DNA of 64,000 bases from Alteromonas australica (GCF_000730385.1 NZ_CP008849.1:1364001-1428000), one strand, 5' to 3'; shown: positions 15,777-26,161, numbered from the stretch's first letter. Notes: generated by a model from the sequence alone, not told the origin. A program made the numbers and translations.

Positions 15777-16472
15777 TTGATTGAAAAAGGCGAAATAGGG
15801 CATATACGTATAGGCTACTTAGCATCGGCGTGTTTTAGCTTTATAGGGAAATTGGTTAGGTTGTTCTCCACACAATTTCCAAATGTGCGTGTCCAGCTTG
15901 TAGAGATGACCTCACAAGAGCAAATTAACGCATTCGATAAGCATGAAATAGATGTTGGATTTTCTCGCCCTATCCCTAGCAATATGAATACGCGGCTAGA
16001 TTGTCTCAATATCTATAATGACCGATTAGTTGTAGTTGTTCCTGAACTACATGCATTATCGACATATGAACACATCGCGATATCTGATTTAAAAGATGAA
16101 AACATAATATTACTCAACCGAATGAGTGCAGTAGGGCTTTTCAATAAAATAAGTGGAATATTTCATCAAGAAAAAATAAACCCTAACATCATTAGCCAAC
16201 CTTCTAATATGCAAACTTTGTTAACGGAAGTCTCGGCTGAGTTGGGAATAGCCATTGCGCCTTCCTGTGTTGCAAACCTCTATACAAAAGGGTGTCTACT
16301 CGTGCCATTGATGGGGGCAGAGATTAAAGTTCCGCTTGAAATTCAATATATGACAAACAATACCAGCATCATTGTTGAGGAGTTTGTGAAAATGACTATT
16401 CAAAATAAAAAAGCTAATCAACGACTTGAGTTAATGCCGGATATCTTAGTGATGCTTCTTTATTTTAAATAA
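15777..16472 (+). pseudogene. LysR-family regulator lacking its DNA-binding domain
   Basis: 231 residues beginning GEIGHIRIGYLASACFSFIG, the usual start of a LysR effector-binding domain, followed by FPNVRVQLVEM, DVGFSRP and QTLLTEVSAELGIAIAPS. The effector domain is nearly complete. The N-terminal winged helix (about 90 residues) is absent, and the only start is a TTG at 15777 without a good ribosome-binding site. It is most simply a decapitated gene. A free-standing effector domain that interferes with a full-length relative is possible but unproven. Confidence 0.75.
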
Positions 16473-16501
16473 ATGCCTGTAATAGGCTTATAGGTAGGCT
16501 C

Positions 16502-16749
16502 TCAATACTCTGTCTTGTCTTTAAACTCACACAAATCTTCGATAATACAAGAACCACATCTTGGTTTACGGGCAATACAGGTGTAACGTCCGTGCAAAAT
16601 CAGCCAGTGGTGCACATCCACTTTAAATTCTTTAGGCACCACTTTTAGCAGCTTTTCTTCTACTTTTTCGACGGTCTTACCCATGGCGAATTTTGTGCGG
16701 TTACTTACGCGATAGATGTGGGTGTCTACTGCTATGGTAGGCCAGCCTA
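16502..16749 (-). pseudogene. nth: Partial copy of nth (3' end)
   Basis: The 80-residue stretch from GWPTIAVDTHIYRV through the iron-sulfur motif (CIARKPRCGSCIIEDLC) is identical at the protein level to the C-terminal part of the full nth at 19366-20001. Similarity begins sharply at 16749 (GGCCAGCC) and reaches the stop codon. The frame continues upstream into unrelated sequence (start at 16825), so a chimeric 107-residue product would lack the helix-hairpin-helix lysine. It is a direct repeat of the real gene end. Confidence 0.9.
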
Positions 16750-17099
16750 AAGACATTGGTGATAGATAGAAATACCTGCCCTTTGGCGTGAGGAACTGCT
16801 CAAAATGAGTTTTGAATGCTAACAATGTAGGAGTATATTTACGTTTATTGACGCCTAAAAGTTTCTAGTTTTACCAACCTCAATTGCGGTCCCAATATAT
16901 GAGTAGCAACTTCCGGTTAATAAAAGATTTAATGCTACCGCTCATTACTAACAGCAAAACACTGAGTAAAAATATACAAATAAGAATACTCTCCTCACAT
17001 TGAGCTGTTCAAATATTGTGCTACCATGATTGGAGTAAATTTTACTAGGTCTGATTTAATTGCCGCTCACGGATGTCATATAATGTAAGGGACTATTCA

Positions 17100-19109
17100 A
17101 TGAAACTTATCATCGTTTTTACCGCTTTAATCTCGCTATCGGCCTATGCAAATCAAATTAACGATCAGACTAATTCAAACCTAAATTCTAAGCCACCTCA
17201 AGTCCTGCAACAACTCTCTTCTGTTGAAAGAAGTATAAAATATGGTGAGTCGCACAGTTACTTAATAGAGACAAAGGGTAGTCACTTTATTTTCGGTGAA
17301 GTGGAGCAAGACAGCATTGACGTTAAAATTCAGGTATTTGCACCCAATGGTTTAGAAATCAACGCCTTTAATGAAACTAAAGTTGGTTATGAACCCTTCA
17401 TCATTGATACCCAAATAAGTGGACAATATAAGATATTGCTGAGCGCGTCCGAAAAAGATTCTAGCGGTATGTACTCAATTAGGCTTATCCGCAATGAAGT
17501 CATAGCCTCTGATCTTAATAAACGCTTAGAACAGCTCTTGAGTCCTTATGATAAACAAACTACGCCAGGTGCGGTTTTTGGTGTCTTTGAGAAGGGAAAC
17601 GTTACCCATATTCAATCGGTAGGTATGGCAAATCTCGCACATACTATTCCATTTGAAGTTGATATGCCCACTAATATAGGGTCAGTCTCTAAACAGTTCA
17701 CCGCAATGGCTATATTACTCCTTGAGAAGCAAGGAAAGCTAAGCTTGACTGATGATCTTAGAAAGCACTTGCCTGAATTGCCAGAATTTAGTGATAAAAT
17801 TACCATCAAACATGTGCTTACACACACCACAGGCTTACGAGAAATTTTCAATTTGTTAGGTATGCGTGGTTGGACAGGCGAGGAGTTTATTGAAAAAAAT
17901 CAAGCCTTAGAGGTTGTAAAGAAACAAGTAGAGCTGCAAGTCAAACCTGGTGAAAAGATGAATTACAACAATACAGGGTTCACCTTATTATCCATCATTG
18001 TTGAGCGAGTTACAGAGCAAACATTTTCAAAGTGGATGAAAGAAAATATTTTTGAACCGCTCGACATGAACAATACCTATGTAAGACGAGACCCCGGCCA
18101 CATTATTCCCAGGGCAACGCAGGGCTATGGCGTCGATGAAAATGGCTTTAGAGAGGTTGGCGATTTGTACTCCGCAGTGGGGGCCGGCGCTATTTATACT
18201 ACAGTCGAGGATATGGCTAAGTGGTCACAAAATTATATCACGGGTAAGTTGGGTGGAAAAAATGTCATAACCAAGTTAACAACACGAGGCGTGCTTAATA
18301 ATGGTGAAGAGCAAACGTATGCATTGGGCTTATCCGTAAACGATTACAGAGGTCTGCTACGGTATATGCATAGTGGAGCCGATATGGCGCATTATACCAA
18401 CTATGTATTCTTTCCAGAGATTGACAAAGGTCTGTTTTTAAATACCAATAATACAGCGTTTAATATGAGTATTTGGAATAGGTTTGTTGACGAGGTTGTT
18501 GGCAAAGATTTTGTCGAATCAACGGAAGGCAATGCTGAAGAAGGAGAGACAAAGATCATTGATTTACCTGCTAATCATTTGGCTAAATTAACAGGTAAGT
18601 ATAAGTCAGAATTACTTGGAGTAGTTGCAGACATAAAAGCCACCGAAGAGCAGTTGAAAATCGCATTTGACGATGGAGATGCTCAACCGTTAACTACATA
18701 TTCAGAGAAGGAATTTGGCTTTAACGACGGTCAGTACAAATTAACCTTTTTAATGAACAATGACGAAGCAAGTGCACTGACAATAAAGACCAGCTCAGAT
18801 GACTATGAGTTTAAAAAGTTGGAACCGTTTGACCCAACGCATGAGCAACTAAATGAATATACAGGTAGATACTTTTCCAATGAACTAGAGGTGCTATATA
18901 CAATAGCCATCAATGAAAAAAATAAGCTGACTGTTAAACTATACACGTCACCAACCCTAGAATTAGTACCTTTGGAACAAGACACCTTTAGTGAAACAAG
19001 CATGATTAACACTGATCTAATTTTTATTCGCAACGAAATCGGTAAGGTGACTAAGCTTGAATTAAGTAATGGTCGCACGCAAGGCGTGGTGTTTGAGCGA
19101 ATGCCCTAA
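17100..19109 (+). CDS. Exported serine hydrolase, beta-lactamase family, with C-terminal barrel domain
   Basis: 669 residues from ATG 17100 (AAGGG upstream; nine further in-frame residues upstream are not needed). A signal peptide (MKLIIVFTALISLSAYA) is followed by a 100-residue beta-rich domain resembling bacterial pre-peptidase modules. The catalytic domain then shows SVSK (Ser195, Lys198) and the tyrosine motif MNYNNTGF. The last 200 residues form a DUF3471-like beta domain. Relatives include D-aminopeptidases and esterases; the substrate is unknown. The gene is bracketed by nth 3' fragments on the left and right, which suggests it arrived by insertion at nth. Confidence 0.85.
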   Translation: MKLIIVFTALISLSAYANQINDQTNSNLNSKPPQVLQQLSSVERSIKYGESHSYLIETKGSHFIFGEVEQDSIDVKIQVFAPNGLEINAFNETKVGYEPFIIDTQISGQYKILLSASEKDSSGMYSIRLIRNEVIASDLNKRLEQLLSPYDKQTTPGAVFGVFEKGNVTHIQSVGMANLAHTIPFEVDMPTNIGSVSKQFTAMAILLLEKQGKLSLTDDLRKHLPELPEFSDKITIKHVLTHTTGLREIFNLLGMRGWTGEEFIEKNQALEVVKKQVELQVKPGEKMNYNNTGFTLLSIIVERVTEQTFSKWMKENIFEPLDMNNTYVRRDPGHIIPRATQGYGVDENGFREVGDLYSAVGAGAIYTTVEDMAKWSQNYITGKLGGKNVITKLTTRGVLNNGEEQTYALGLSVNDYRGLLRYMHSGADMAHYTNYVFFPEIDKGLFLNTNNTAFNMSIWNRFVDEVVGKDFVESTEGNAEEGETKIIDLPANHLAKLTGKYKSELLGVVADIKATEEQLKIAFDDGDAQPLTTYSEKEFGFNDGQYKLTFLMNNDEASALTIKTSSDDYEFKKLEPFDPTHEQLNEYTGRYFSNELEVLYTIAINEKNKLTVKLYTSPTLELVPLEQDTFSETSMINTDLIFIRNEIGKVTKLELSNGRTQGVVFERMP

Positions 19110-19168
19110 CCGAGGTATCAGGCAAGAGAGGACTTAGCTACCTCGTTATCGCGGCGGAGCAGTGATCC

Positions 19169-19217
19169 CCTAAACTCACAAAAATCTTCAATGATACAAT
19201 AGCCACAGCGCGGCTTT
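19169..19217 (-). pseudogene. nth: Tiny diverged nth-like 3' scrap
   Basis: Minus strand reads KPRCGYCIIEDFCEFRG, close to the end of endonuclease III (KPRCGSCIIEDLCEFKD), with many silent or conservative changes. Only 17 codons remain. It is more diverged than the copy at 16502, so it must be older or come from another lineage. Confidence 0.6.
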
Positions 19218-19313
19218 AGTTCGGAGCAATTTTATCGTAAACACTTTTTACAAAAGTATGGCGTCGCTCCAAGAACATGGCAGAGAATGTTTAAGAGCAA
19301 AAGTATTAGTTAA
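19218..19313 (+). pseudogene. Possible AraC-type C-terminal tail fragment
   Basis: The plus frame reads SSEQFYRKHFLQKYGVAPRT and then WQRMFKSKSIS before TAA 19311. The FYRxF, YGxxP, W pattern resembles the last helix-turn-helix of AraC regulators. It has no start and only 31 codons. It joins directly to the nth scrap, so it looks like another broken end. Confidence 0.3.
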
Positions 19314-19365
19314 AAGCTACGGTAAATTGATGTAAATAAGCCATTTGAATATTATTCAACTATCT

Positions 19366-20001
19366 TTATTCTTCAGTTTTATCTTTAAACTCACACAAAT
19401 CTTCAATAATACAACTTCCACATCTTGGTTTACGGGCAATACAGGTGTAACGTCCGTGCAAAATCAGCCAGTGGTGCACATCCACTTTAAATTCTTTAGG
19501 CACCACTTTTAGCAGCTTTTCTTCTACTTTTTCGACGGTCTTACCCATGGCGAATTTTGTGCGGTTGCTTACGCGATAGATGTGGGTGTCTACCGCTATG
19601 GTAGGCCAGCCGAAGGCGGTATTTAAAACCACGTTCGCTGTTTTTCTTCCCACGCCGGGTAAGGCTTCTAGCGCTTCACGGCTTTCCGGTACTTCACCGT
19701 TGTGTTTTTCAACCAAAATCTCACTCAGCCGATGCACGTTTTTGGCTTTGGAGTTATAAAGGCCAATGGTTTTTATATACTGAGTAAGGCCTTCTACGCC
19801 TAAGTCGGCGATAGCTTGGGGCGTATTCGCCACCGGAAAAAGTTTGTCAGTGGCTTTATTAACACCCACGTCGGTTGATTGGGCCGATAAGGTAACGGCG
19901 ACTAACAACTCAAAGGGCGTTGAGAAGTTTAGTTCGGTAGTGGGATGAGGGTTCGCATCTCGTAATCGAGTTAGAATTTCGCGACGTTTGGCATTATTCA
20001 T
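19366..20001 (-). CDS. nth: Endonuclease III (DNA glycosylase/AP lyase)
   Basis: 211 residues, the same length as the E. coli enzyme and alignable without gaps. The helix-hairpin-helix LPGVGRKTANVV carries the catalytic Lys120, and Asp138 is in VDTHIYRV. The [4Fe-4S] ligands follow the C-x6-C-x2-C-x5-C pattern (Cys187, 194, 197, 203). It removes oxidised pyrimidines and nicks abasic sites. It is the last gene of the rsx block, 30 bases after rsxE, an order conserved in many gammaproteobacteria. Its 3' end exists as extra fragments at 16502 and 19169. Confidence 0.97.
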   Translation of the reverse strand: MNNAKRREILTRLRDANPHPTTELNFSTPFELLVAVTLSAQSTDVGVNKATDKLFPVANTPQAIADLGVEGLTQYIKTIGLYNSKAKNVHRLSEILVEKHNGEVPESREALEALPGVGRKTANVVLNTAFGWPTIAVDTHIYRVSNRTKFAMGKTVEKVEEKLLKVVPKEFKVDVHHWLILHGRYTCIARKPRCGSCIIEDLCEFKDKTEE

Positions 20002-20031
20002 CTGACGTTCTATATCTTCTTAAAATGAAAA

Positions 20032-20727
20032 TTAAACACTTTCGGCGGTTACACGAACACGTTCGGCTTTTTCTTTTACGGTATGCGTTTTTTCAGCAAT
20101 GCGTGCGTCAACCATATTTTTTATGGCAATGAGTAACCCCATGCCTAAAAAGGCGCCAGGGGGGAGAATTGCCAGTAAGAATGGATAATCTGTTTCAAAA
20201 AACACTAGTGTCCAGTTTTGTGCTACTGGGCCGAAAAGGCGGTCAGCACCCGCGAACAGAGTTCCTGCCCCTAAAATTTCACGCATGCCGCCTAGAACAA
20301 CCAGTACAAATGTAAAGCCAAGCCCCATTACTAGGCCGTCATAAGCGGCGGGAAGGGGCGTGTTCTTCGACGCAAAGGCTTCTGCTCGACCAATAATGGC
20401 GCAGTTGGTCACAATGAGAGGGATAAAAATGCCCAGCGCCAAATAAAGCTCGTAGGTGAAGGCATTCATGAGTAGCTGAATAATCGTTACAAAGGCTGCA
20501 ATAATCATAACGAAAACTGGGATTCGAATTTCGTTACGTACAATATTTCTCACAAGGGAAACGGTGACATTGCTACCTATGAGTACGAGTAATGTAGCCA
20601 AGCCTAGCCCAAGGCCATTGATAAAGGTTGCAGTTACCGCTAAAAGCGGGCACAACCCGAGCAATTGCACTAGTGCCGGGTTATTTTTCCAAATCCCTTG
20701 CAGGGTTAGATCGCGATAGTCGTTCAT
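20032..20727 (-). CDS. rsxE: Rsx/Rnf electron transport complex subunit E
   Basis: 231 residues with six hydrophobic helices. It opens with [26 protein letters not shown], and [16 protein letters not shown] is the family signature with a cysteine in the membrane half, as in the paralogue RsxA. It is an integral inner-membrane subunit of the ion-translocating or SoxR-reducing complex. The start overlaps the rsxG stop by four bases (ATGA), so the two are translationally coupled. Confidence 0.96.
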   Translation of the reverse strand: MNDYRDLTLQGIWKNNPALVQLLGLCPLLAVTATFINGLGLGLATLLVLIGSNVTVSLVRNIVRNEIRIPVFVMIIAAFVTIIQLLMNAFTYELYLALGIFIPLIVTNCAIIGRAEAFASKNTPLPAAYDGLVMGLGFTFVLVVLGGMREILGAGTLFAGADRLFGPVAQNWTLVFFETDYPFLLAILPPGAFLGMGLLIAIKNMVDARIAEKTHTVKEKAERVRVTAESV

Positions 20728-21377
20728 GATGACACCTCACTTGTAGGCGCGGTGGTTAGGCAAGCATTAGGAGCAGAAAACAGTTTGCTTTGCTCCTCAG
20801 CGGCAAACAGAAGCGCATTTTTTACTGCACTTACTACGGCTCTAGGGGTGATGGTTGCCCCAGTAAATTGATCAAACTCGCCACCGTCTTTTTTTACTTG
20901 CCAAGGTGCTAAGGCATCGGCATTAAACCGTTTTCCAGTAAATTGGGTTATCCAATTGCTTACCGATAATTCTATTTTGTCGCCTAGCCCAGGTGTTTCT
21001 TTATGCTCTAGAACCCGTACTCCTAGTACTTTGAGCTGGGTGTCTACGCCAATCACTAATTCAATGTCGCCACTGTAGCCATCGGGCGCTGTGGCTTCTA
21101 GAACAAGTGCCGAGGGAGCGCCATTTAGCGTGGCACGATATACCCGGTGGGGCAGGGTATTGCCCAGTTGCTTTGATACCACTTCAGTGCAGTCTGCATA
21201 CATGGCATTGTCATGTAATTTATGGGGAACAACTTCATTAAGCACGCTTAATAACTTACGTGCTTTTTGTTGTTCAATTCGCGGCTCGGTAGCAAAAAAT
21301 GTCATGGCAATGAGCGCCGTGGTGATTACCGCGAATGTGCCTAACATCAGCCCATTTTTCGCCAGAGTATCTTTCAT
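20724..21377 (-). CDS. rsxG: Rsx/Rnf electron transport complex subunit G
   Basis: 217 residues from ATG 21377; the frame is open 52 codons further up, but that part is antisense-like sequence inside rsxD. One N-terminal membrane helix ([20 protein letters not shown]) is followed by a periplasmic FMN-binding domain. The flavinylation motif TGATITP in [14 protein letters not shown] holds the threonine that takes covalent [18 protein letters not shown] is also typical. It is five bases downstream of rsxD. Confidence 0.95.
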   Translation of the reverse strand: MKDTLAKNGLMLGTFAVITTALIAMTFFATEPRIEQQKARKLLSVLNEVVPHKLHDNAMYADCTEVVSKQLGNTLPHRVYRATLNGAPSALVLEATAPDGYSGDIELVIGVDTQLKVLGVRVLEHKETPGLGDKIELSVSNWITQFTGKRFNADALAPWQVKKDGGEFDQFTGATITPRAVVSAVKNALLFAAEEQSKLFSAPNACLTTAPTSEVSS

Positions 21378-21382
21378 CTGCG

Positions 21383-22468
21383 TTAGTCTCCCCGTTGAAC
21401 CTTGCGAACGCCACGACCATAGGTACGAGGTTTGGTGTAATAATCTATTAGAGGAACAGCCATGTTCATAATAATAACAGCAAATGCAATGGCATCGGGG
21501 TAGCCGCCAAAGGTACGTATAATGACCACCCAAAAGCCAATGGCTGCACCGAAAATAATTCGCCCTTTAGGCGTGGTTGAAGCAGACACCGGGTCGGTAG
21601 CAATAAAAAATGCCCCTACCATGACCGCCCCATTTAACAGGTGGAAGAGTGGTGATGCAAAGTAATCGCTGTCTACCATGTGAAGCAGCGAGGATAAAAT
21701 GGCTACTGCTAATATAAGGCTTAATGGAATGTGCCAACCGATGACTTTTAGTCTTACTAGCCAAACGCCCCCTAATAGGTAGGCTAGGCTAACCCAGCCC
21801 CATCCGGCACCGGCTGCATCAAAAAAGCCACCTTGAAAAATGGGTTGAACAAGCGATTCAGAATAAGTTAGCCCTTGAGTTAAATTGGTTTTTAATGTGT
21901 CCAAGGGAGTGGCCATAGTGACGCCATCGGCAATGGTGCGCAGCTGAGTGACATCGTAGCCGCTGGTGGTATAGCCACTGAAAATTAGCGATACCGAATC
22001 TAACAAATTGGGCGTAATGCTGGCATGGGTAACGGGTACTAACCAAAGGCTCATGGCTGCGGGGAAGGAAATGAGTAGCACTACATAGGCAATCATGGCG
22101 GGGTTAAATATATTAAAACCTAGCCCGCCATACACATGCTTTGCGACCACAATAGCAAAAAATACACCTGTTACTGTCATCCACCAAGGCAGTGTAGGGG
22201 GAATACTTATGGCAATAAGCAGGCCAGTCACTACCGCTGAATAATCGGTTAATGTGCGCTCGATAGGCCGTTTTCTAAGCCATAGTATAATACCTTCAAA
22301 CACAGTGGCGCTGATGACGGCAAGTAATGCTTGAATGAGTACGCCCCAACCAAAAAAGTACGCCTGCGCCAAAATGCCGGGGAGCATGGCATAAACCACC
22401 AAGCGCATAACTTGGCCGGTATCACGCCTTACTCTTTGGTGTGGTGAACTAGATAACGATAATTTCAT
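21383..22468 (-). CDS. rsxD: Rsx/Rnf electron transport complex subunit D
   Basis: 361 residues with about nine helices. It has the family opening [21 protein letters not shown], then [16 protein letters not shown]. The [12 protein letters not shown] segment corresponds to the site where RnfD-type subunits carry covalently bound FMN on threonine. It is an inner-membrane subunit that passes electrons within the complex. The start overlaps the rsxC stop by four bases. Confidence 0.96.
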   Translation of the reverse strand: MKLSLSSSPHQRVRRDTGQVMRLVVYAMLPGILAQAYFFGWGVLIQALLAVISATVFEGIILWLRKRPIERTLTDYSAVVTGLLIAISIPPTLPWWMTVTGVFFAIVVAKHVYGGLGFNIFNPAMIAYVVLLISFPAAMSLWLVPVTHASITPNLLDSVSLIFSGYTTSGYDVTQLRTIADGVTMATPLDTLKTNLTQGLTYSESLVQPIFQGGFFDAAGAGWGWVSLAYLLGGVWLVRLKVIGWHIPLSLILAVAILSSLLHMVDSDYFASPLFHLLNGAVMVGAFFIATDPVSASTTPKGRIIFGAAIGFWVVIIRTFGGYPDAIAFAVIIMNMAVPLIDYYTKPRTYGRGVRKVQRGD

Positions 22469-24705
22469 GAATTTTTCTCACGCTCAGCTTTCGCCTTCTT
22501 GGCTTTTGCCTTAGCCACAGCCGCTGCAATTCGAGCTTTTTTCTCTGCGGCGGGATCGGATACGTCTTGCTGCTCAGCCTGTTCACTGGATTGCTCGCTG
22601 CTTTGGGAAGAAGGTGTTTTGGTTTCTTCTGCCGTTTCTTGTTGCGTGGCTTTTTTCGCTTTAGCTTTCGCAACGGCAGCGGCAATTCGCGCCTTTTTGC
22701 TGTCTGCTTCATCAGTAGACAAACCGGCAGGGGGCCTCGATACAGGTGCGCTTTCTTCTTTAGCGCCGTCGCTAGATGAGTCTGTTTTGTTCTCAGTTGC
22801 CGCATCAGACATTGACGCTTTAGCTTGCGCCGCTTTCTTGGCTTTAGCGCGAGCAACGGCGGCCGCTACCCGGGCTTTTTTCTCATCTGCCGCTGATAAT
22901 TCAGTTTGCTGTGGCGGTGAGTCAGGCGCGTTCGTGGCTGATTCACTCGACGGCGTAGCAGATGTTGTTTCGGCCTGTTGTGCGGCTTTTTTCGCTTTTG
23001 CTCGTGCAATAGCGGCAGCAACTTGTGCCTTCTTCGCGTCTTTGGCGCTATCGGTTTCTGTAGACTGGCTTAGGCTTGCTTCATCAGCACTCGCCTGAGC
23101 TTGCTGAGCGGCTTTTTTGGCTTTTGCTCGTGCCAATGCCGCTGCTACTTTATCTTTCGCAGCACCGCCTTTAGCGCTCTCAGAACCGCTGCTAGCGGTT
23201 GTTGTGGTTTTATTATTAGTGGCGGCTAAACGTGCCTCTTTTGCCTTACGATGTTTTTCTTCTCGTTCCCGTTTTTCTCTCGCTAAACGTTCATTGCGTG
23301 CTTCAAATCGTTGTTTGGCTTTTTCTGCTTTATTGCGCTCATCTCTTTGCAGTCTAATTTCAGATTTCGCTTGGCGATAATAGTGAACCAACGGAATTTC
23401 ACTCGGGCATACGTAAGCACACGCGCCACATTCAATGCAATCGAATAAATCGTACTCTTCTGCTTTGTCGTATTCTTTTGCTTTCGCGTGCCAAAACATC
23501 TGTTGAGGCAATAGTGAAGCGGGGCAGGCATCAGCGCAGGCGCTGCAGCGAATACAGGGCCGTTCTGCGTTATCCGCCACAAGTTCTTTTTTGCTGGGAA
23601 CTAACAAGCAGTTAGTTGTTTTCACCACCGGAATGGTAGCGTCTGCTAGCGCAAACCCCATCATTGGCCCACCCATAATAACCCGGGGGCTTTTTTGTTT
23701 TTTAGGTTGGTATTTGGCGGCGTCAAGTAAGTGAGAGACTGGCGTACCTAGCAATACGCGGAAATTTCGCGCATGTTCTACTGCGTCGCCTGTCACGGTA
23801 ACAATTCTTTCAATCAAGGGCTTACCGTGCAATATAGCATCGGCAATAGCATAACATGTGCCCACGTTAAACATGATTACCCCTACATCGGCAGGTAATC
23901 CATTACGTGGAACTTCGCGCCCGGTGAGAACTTGAATAAGCTGTTTTTCACCGCCAGCGGGGTACTTGGTTTCTACTGGTACAACCCGATATTCTTGTTT
24001 ATCTTGGCAGGCAATATTTAAGGCCTCAATGGCCTGAGGTTTATTGTCTTCAACCGCGATAATAATAGCTTTTGGTGAAACAAGGTGATTGAGAATATCT
24101 AGACCTTGTCTAATTTGCCAGGCGTGTTCACGCATTAGCCTATCATCAGAGGTGATGTAGGGTTCGCACTCCACACCATTAATCACTAAGAATTCGACGG
24201 GTTTACTGTTTGCGGTTTTTATATGGGTAGGGAAACCTGCTCCACCCATGCCCGCGACACCGGCCTGGCAGATTGCTTCAATAACCTGGCTTTTATCACG
24301 CTGCTGATAATCCATCAATGGCGTGAGTTCTCCCCATGTATCCTTGCCATCAGGTTTTATACTCACACACATTTCGGTTAGCCCACTTGGGTGAGCGACT
24401 ACGTGAGGGGCAATGGCAATGATCTCGCCTGAGGTAGGTGCATGTACCGGCACAGAGTAGGGCGATGTGGTGGTGGATATCGGTTGCCCTTTGAAAACAT
24501 AATCACCCACGCTAACGCAGCATTGCCCTTCAGAGCCTACATGTTGGCGCAAAGGCAGCACTAGGATATCAGGCATTGGAGCCGTGGCGATTGATTCTGT
24601 ATTAGACAGCGATTTTTTGTCGTCAGGGTGCACACCACCAGGGAAAGAAAATAGCTTTCCCGCGTTTAATGACTCGATGATGTGATCAAAACTTGGATAC
24701 TTCAA
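22465..24705 (-). CDS. rsxC: Rsx/Rnf electron transport complex subunit C with long Ala/Lys repeat tail
   Basis: 746 residues. The N-terminal part (to about 370) is the NADH/FMN-binding region ([27 protein letters not shown]). Two [4Fe-4S] motifs lie near residues 378-430 ([12 protein letters not shown] and [12 protein letters not shown]). From about residue 460 the tail is low-complexity and holds five imperfect copies of an [17 protein letters not shown] unit joined by Ser/Glu/Thr-rich linkers. Such tails are known in gammaproteobacterial RsxC and vary in length. It is peripheral on the cytoplasmic side and is three bases downstream of rsxB. Confidence 0.96.
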   Translation of the reverse strand: MKYPSFDHIIESLNAGKLFSFPGGVHPDDKKSLSNTESIATAPMPDILVLPLRQHVGSEGQCCVSVGDYVFKGQPISTTTSPYSVPVHAPTSGEIIAIAPHVVAHPSGLTEMCVSIKPDGKDTWGELTPLMDYQQRDKSQVIEAICQAGVAGMGGAGFPTHIKTANSKPVEFLVINGVECEPYITSDDRLMREHAWQIRQGLDILNHLVSPKAIIIAVEDNKPQAIEALNIACQDKQEYRVVPVETKYPAGGEKQLIQVLTGREVPRNGLPADVGVIMFNVGTCYAIADAILHGKPLIERIVTVTGDAVEHARNFRVLLGTPVSHLLDAAKYQPKKQKSPRVIMGGPMMGFALADATIPVVKTTNCLLVPSKKELVADNAERPCIRCSACADACPASLLPQQMFWHAKAKEYDKAEEYDLFDCIECGACAYVCPSEIPLVHYYRQAKSEIRLQRDERNKAEKAKQRFEARNERLAREKREREEKHRKAKEARLAATNNKTTTTASSGSESAKGGAAKDKVAAALARAKAKKAAQQAQASADEASLSQSTETDSAKDAKKAQVAAAIARAKAKKAAQQAETTSATPSSESATNAPDSPPQQTELSAADEKKARVAAAVARAKAKKAAQAKASMSDAATENKTDSSSDGAKEESAPVSRPPAGLSTDEADSKKARIAAAVAKAKAKKATQQETAEETKTPSSQSSEQSSEQAEQQDVSDPAAEKKARIAAAVAKAKAKKAKAEREKNS
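22480..23160 (-). repeat. Five-copy coding repeat in the rsxC tail
   Basis: In-frame degenerate repeats of about 17 codons encode lysine/alanine-rich helices ([70 protein letters not shown]). Spacing is 25-50 codons. The opposite strand shows long spurious open frames because of the biased composition. Confidence 0.85.
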
Positions 24706-24708
24706 CGC

Positions 24709-25278
24709 TCAAGACACCATTTTAATAGGAATATCACCCTTGGGTGATGAAGAAAAGTCCCATTTCCATGTAGCAGTTGTCTCTGTTACTGGAACCATGT
24801 CTATACAATCTACAGGGCAGGGATCTACACATAAATCGCACCCTGTACATTCTTCTGCAATTACCGTGTGCATGTGTTTGGCTGCGCCAAGTATGGCATC
24901 TACGGGGCAGGCCTGAATGCATTTAGTGCAGCCTATACATTCATCTTCTCTTATGAAGGCTACTTTCTTGACGTCTTCTTCGCCGTGGGCATCGTCTAGA
25001 GGCTTGGGTTCAACGCCCATTAAGTCGGCTAATTTTTTAATTGTCGACTCGCCACCGGGAGGACATTTGTTAATTTCATCGCCATTGGCAATGGCTTCAG
25101 CATAAGGACGACAACCGGGGTAGCCACATTGGCCACATTGGGTTTGCGGAAGCACTTCGTCAATCTGATCGACTAAGGGGTCGGCATCTACCTTAAAGCG
25201 AATACTGGCATAGCCTAAAATAAGCCCAAAAAGTAGCGCCAGTGCGCCCAACGCGATAACGGCATAGGTAATGGTCAT
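24709..25278 (-). CDS. rsxB: Rsx/Rnf electron transport complex ferredoxin subunit B
   Basis: 189 residues. An N-terminal membrane anchor ([20 protein letters not shown]) is followed by a CGQCGYPGC cluster and then two ferredoxin motifs, [12 protein letters not shown] and [12 protein letters not shown]. These bind one plus two [4Fe-4S] centres and relay electrons at the membrane surface. The start codon overlaps the rsxA stop by one base (TAATG). Confidence 0.97.
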   Translation of the reverse strand: MTITYAVIALGALALLFGLILGYASIRFKVDADPLVDQIDEVLPQTQCGQCGYPGCRPYAEAIANGDEINKCPPGGESTIKKLADLMGVEPKPLDDAHGEEDVKKVAFIREDECIGCTKCIQACPVDAILGAAKHMHTVIAEECTGCDLCVDPCPVDCIDMVPVTETTATWKWDFSSSPKGDIPIKMVS

Positions 25279-25859
25279 TATATTTTCACCAATCCACTAA
25301 AGCCCATGAACGCGAGAGACATCAAGCCCGCTGTAATCATCGCAATAGACGCCCCTTTAAAGGCCACGGGAACATCGGCTGCGGCCAAACGTTCTCGCAT
25401 GGCGGCAAATAAAACAAGAACAAGAGAAAAACCTACAGCAGCACCAAAGCCGTAAATTAGGCTTTCAATAAAAGTGTGTTGTTCAGTTAAGTTCAATAAT
25501 GCAACACCAAGTACCGCACAATTTGTCGTAATGAGGGGAAGGAAAATGCCCAGAAGGCGATAAAGGGTAGGGCTGGTTTTGTGAACCACCATTTCTGTAA
25601 ATTGTACCACAACAGCAATAACCAGAATGAAGGCTAATGTGCGCAAATAGCCAATACCCAAGGGTGCTAATAAATAGGTTTCTACGAGGTAACTGGTTGC
25701 TGAGGCAAGCGTCAGTACAAAGGTTGTCGCCATAGACATACCCATAGCGGTTTCTAGTTTGCTGGACACACCCATAAACGGGCATAAGCCTAGAAACTTA
25801 ACCAGAACAAAATTGTTTACTAATACTGTGCCTATAAGAAGCAATAAAAAATCAGTCAT
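25278..25859 (-). CDS. rsxA: Rsx/Rnf electron transport complex subunit A
   Basis: 193 residues with six helices. It has the family opening [26 protein letters not shown] and the [12 protein letters not shown] signature with the membrane cysteine. It is homologous to RsxE but inserted with opposite topology. It is the first gene of the operon. The 196 bases between it and the tRNA genes should hold the promoter, but no clear boxes were seen. Confidence 0.97.
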   Translation of the reverse strand: MTDFLLLLIGTVLVNNFVLVKFLGLCPFMGVSSKLETAMGMSMATTFVLTLASATSYLVETYLLAPLGIGYLRTLAFILVIAVVVQFTEMVVHKTSPTLYRLLGIFLPLITTNCAVLGVALLNLTEQHTFIESLIYGFGAAVGFSLVLVLFAAMRERLAAADVPVAFKGASIAMITAGLMSLAFMGFSGLVKI

Positions 25860-26056
25860 GAAAATAACAATTCCCGTTTAAGGGCGTGATGGGCGTTGCC
25901 CATTTATGAATTCAAAATTTTGGCTGCTATTATCGCCTTTTAAGGGCAGATTAACAACTTGATTGAATTAGGGTTATTTAATGTCTTTATTCGTAAATTT
26001 CGAAGGAAATCTTAAAAAGGTCTTGCTGGGAGATTATCGCGTATGAGCCAACTAAG

Positions 26057-26133
26057 TGGCTCCCCCTCCCCGACTCGAACGGGGGACCTGCGGATTAACA
26101 GTCCGTCGCTCTAACCAACTGAGCTAAGGGGGA
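26057..26133 (-). tRNA. tRNA-Asn (anticodon GTT), copy 1
   Basis: Read on the minus strand: acceptor TCCCCCTTAGCTCAG, D-loop GTTGGTTAGAG, anticodon arm CGGACTGTTAATCCG (anticodon GTT), T-arm GTTCGAGTC flanked by CCCCC/GGGGG-type stems, and a 3' end GGGGGAGCCA with CCA encoded. 77 bases. Identical to the neighbouring copy. Confidence 0.95.
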
Positions 26134-26161
26134 ATCGACACCTAAGTTGTTGATGAAAAGT

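Noticed and set aside
16750-16825. Minus-strand extension upstream of the nth fragment as part of a real gene
   Set aside because: The residues (HFEQFLTPKGRYFYLSPMSL) match nothing I recognise and are joined to nth only by the breakpoint.
21378-21533. 52-codon N-terminal extension of rsxG
   Set aside because: It overlaps rsxD in another frame, is rich in Cys/Tyr/His and unlike any RsxG; the start at 21377 fits the family.
22449-22856. Arg/Lys-rich minus-strand frame within rsxC
   Set aside because: Out-of-frame reading of the rsxC repeat tail.
22499-23098. Long plus-strand open frame opposite rsxC
   Set aside because: It arises from the Ala/Lys repeat composition on the other strand; it has no start signal or homology.
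22480-23160. Regularly spaced repeats considered as a CRISPR array
   Set aside because: Repeats are in-frame coding units of unequal spacing inside rsxC, with no spacers of even length and no cas genes.
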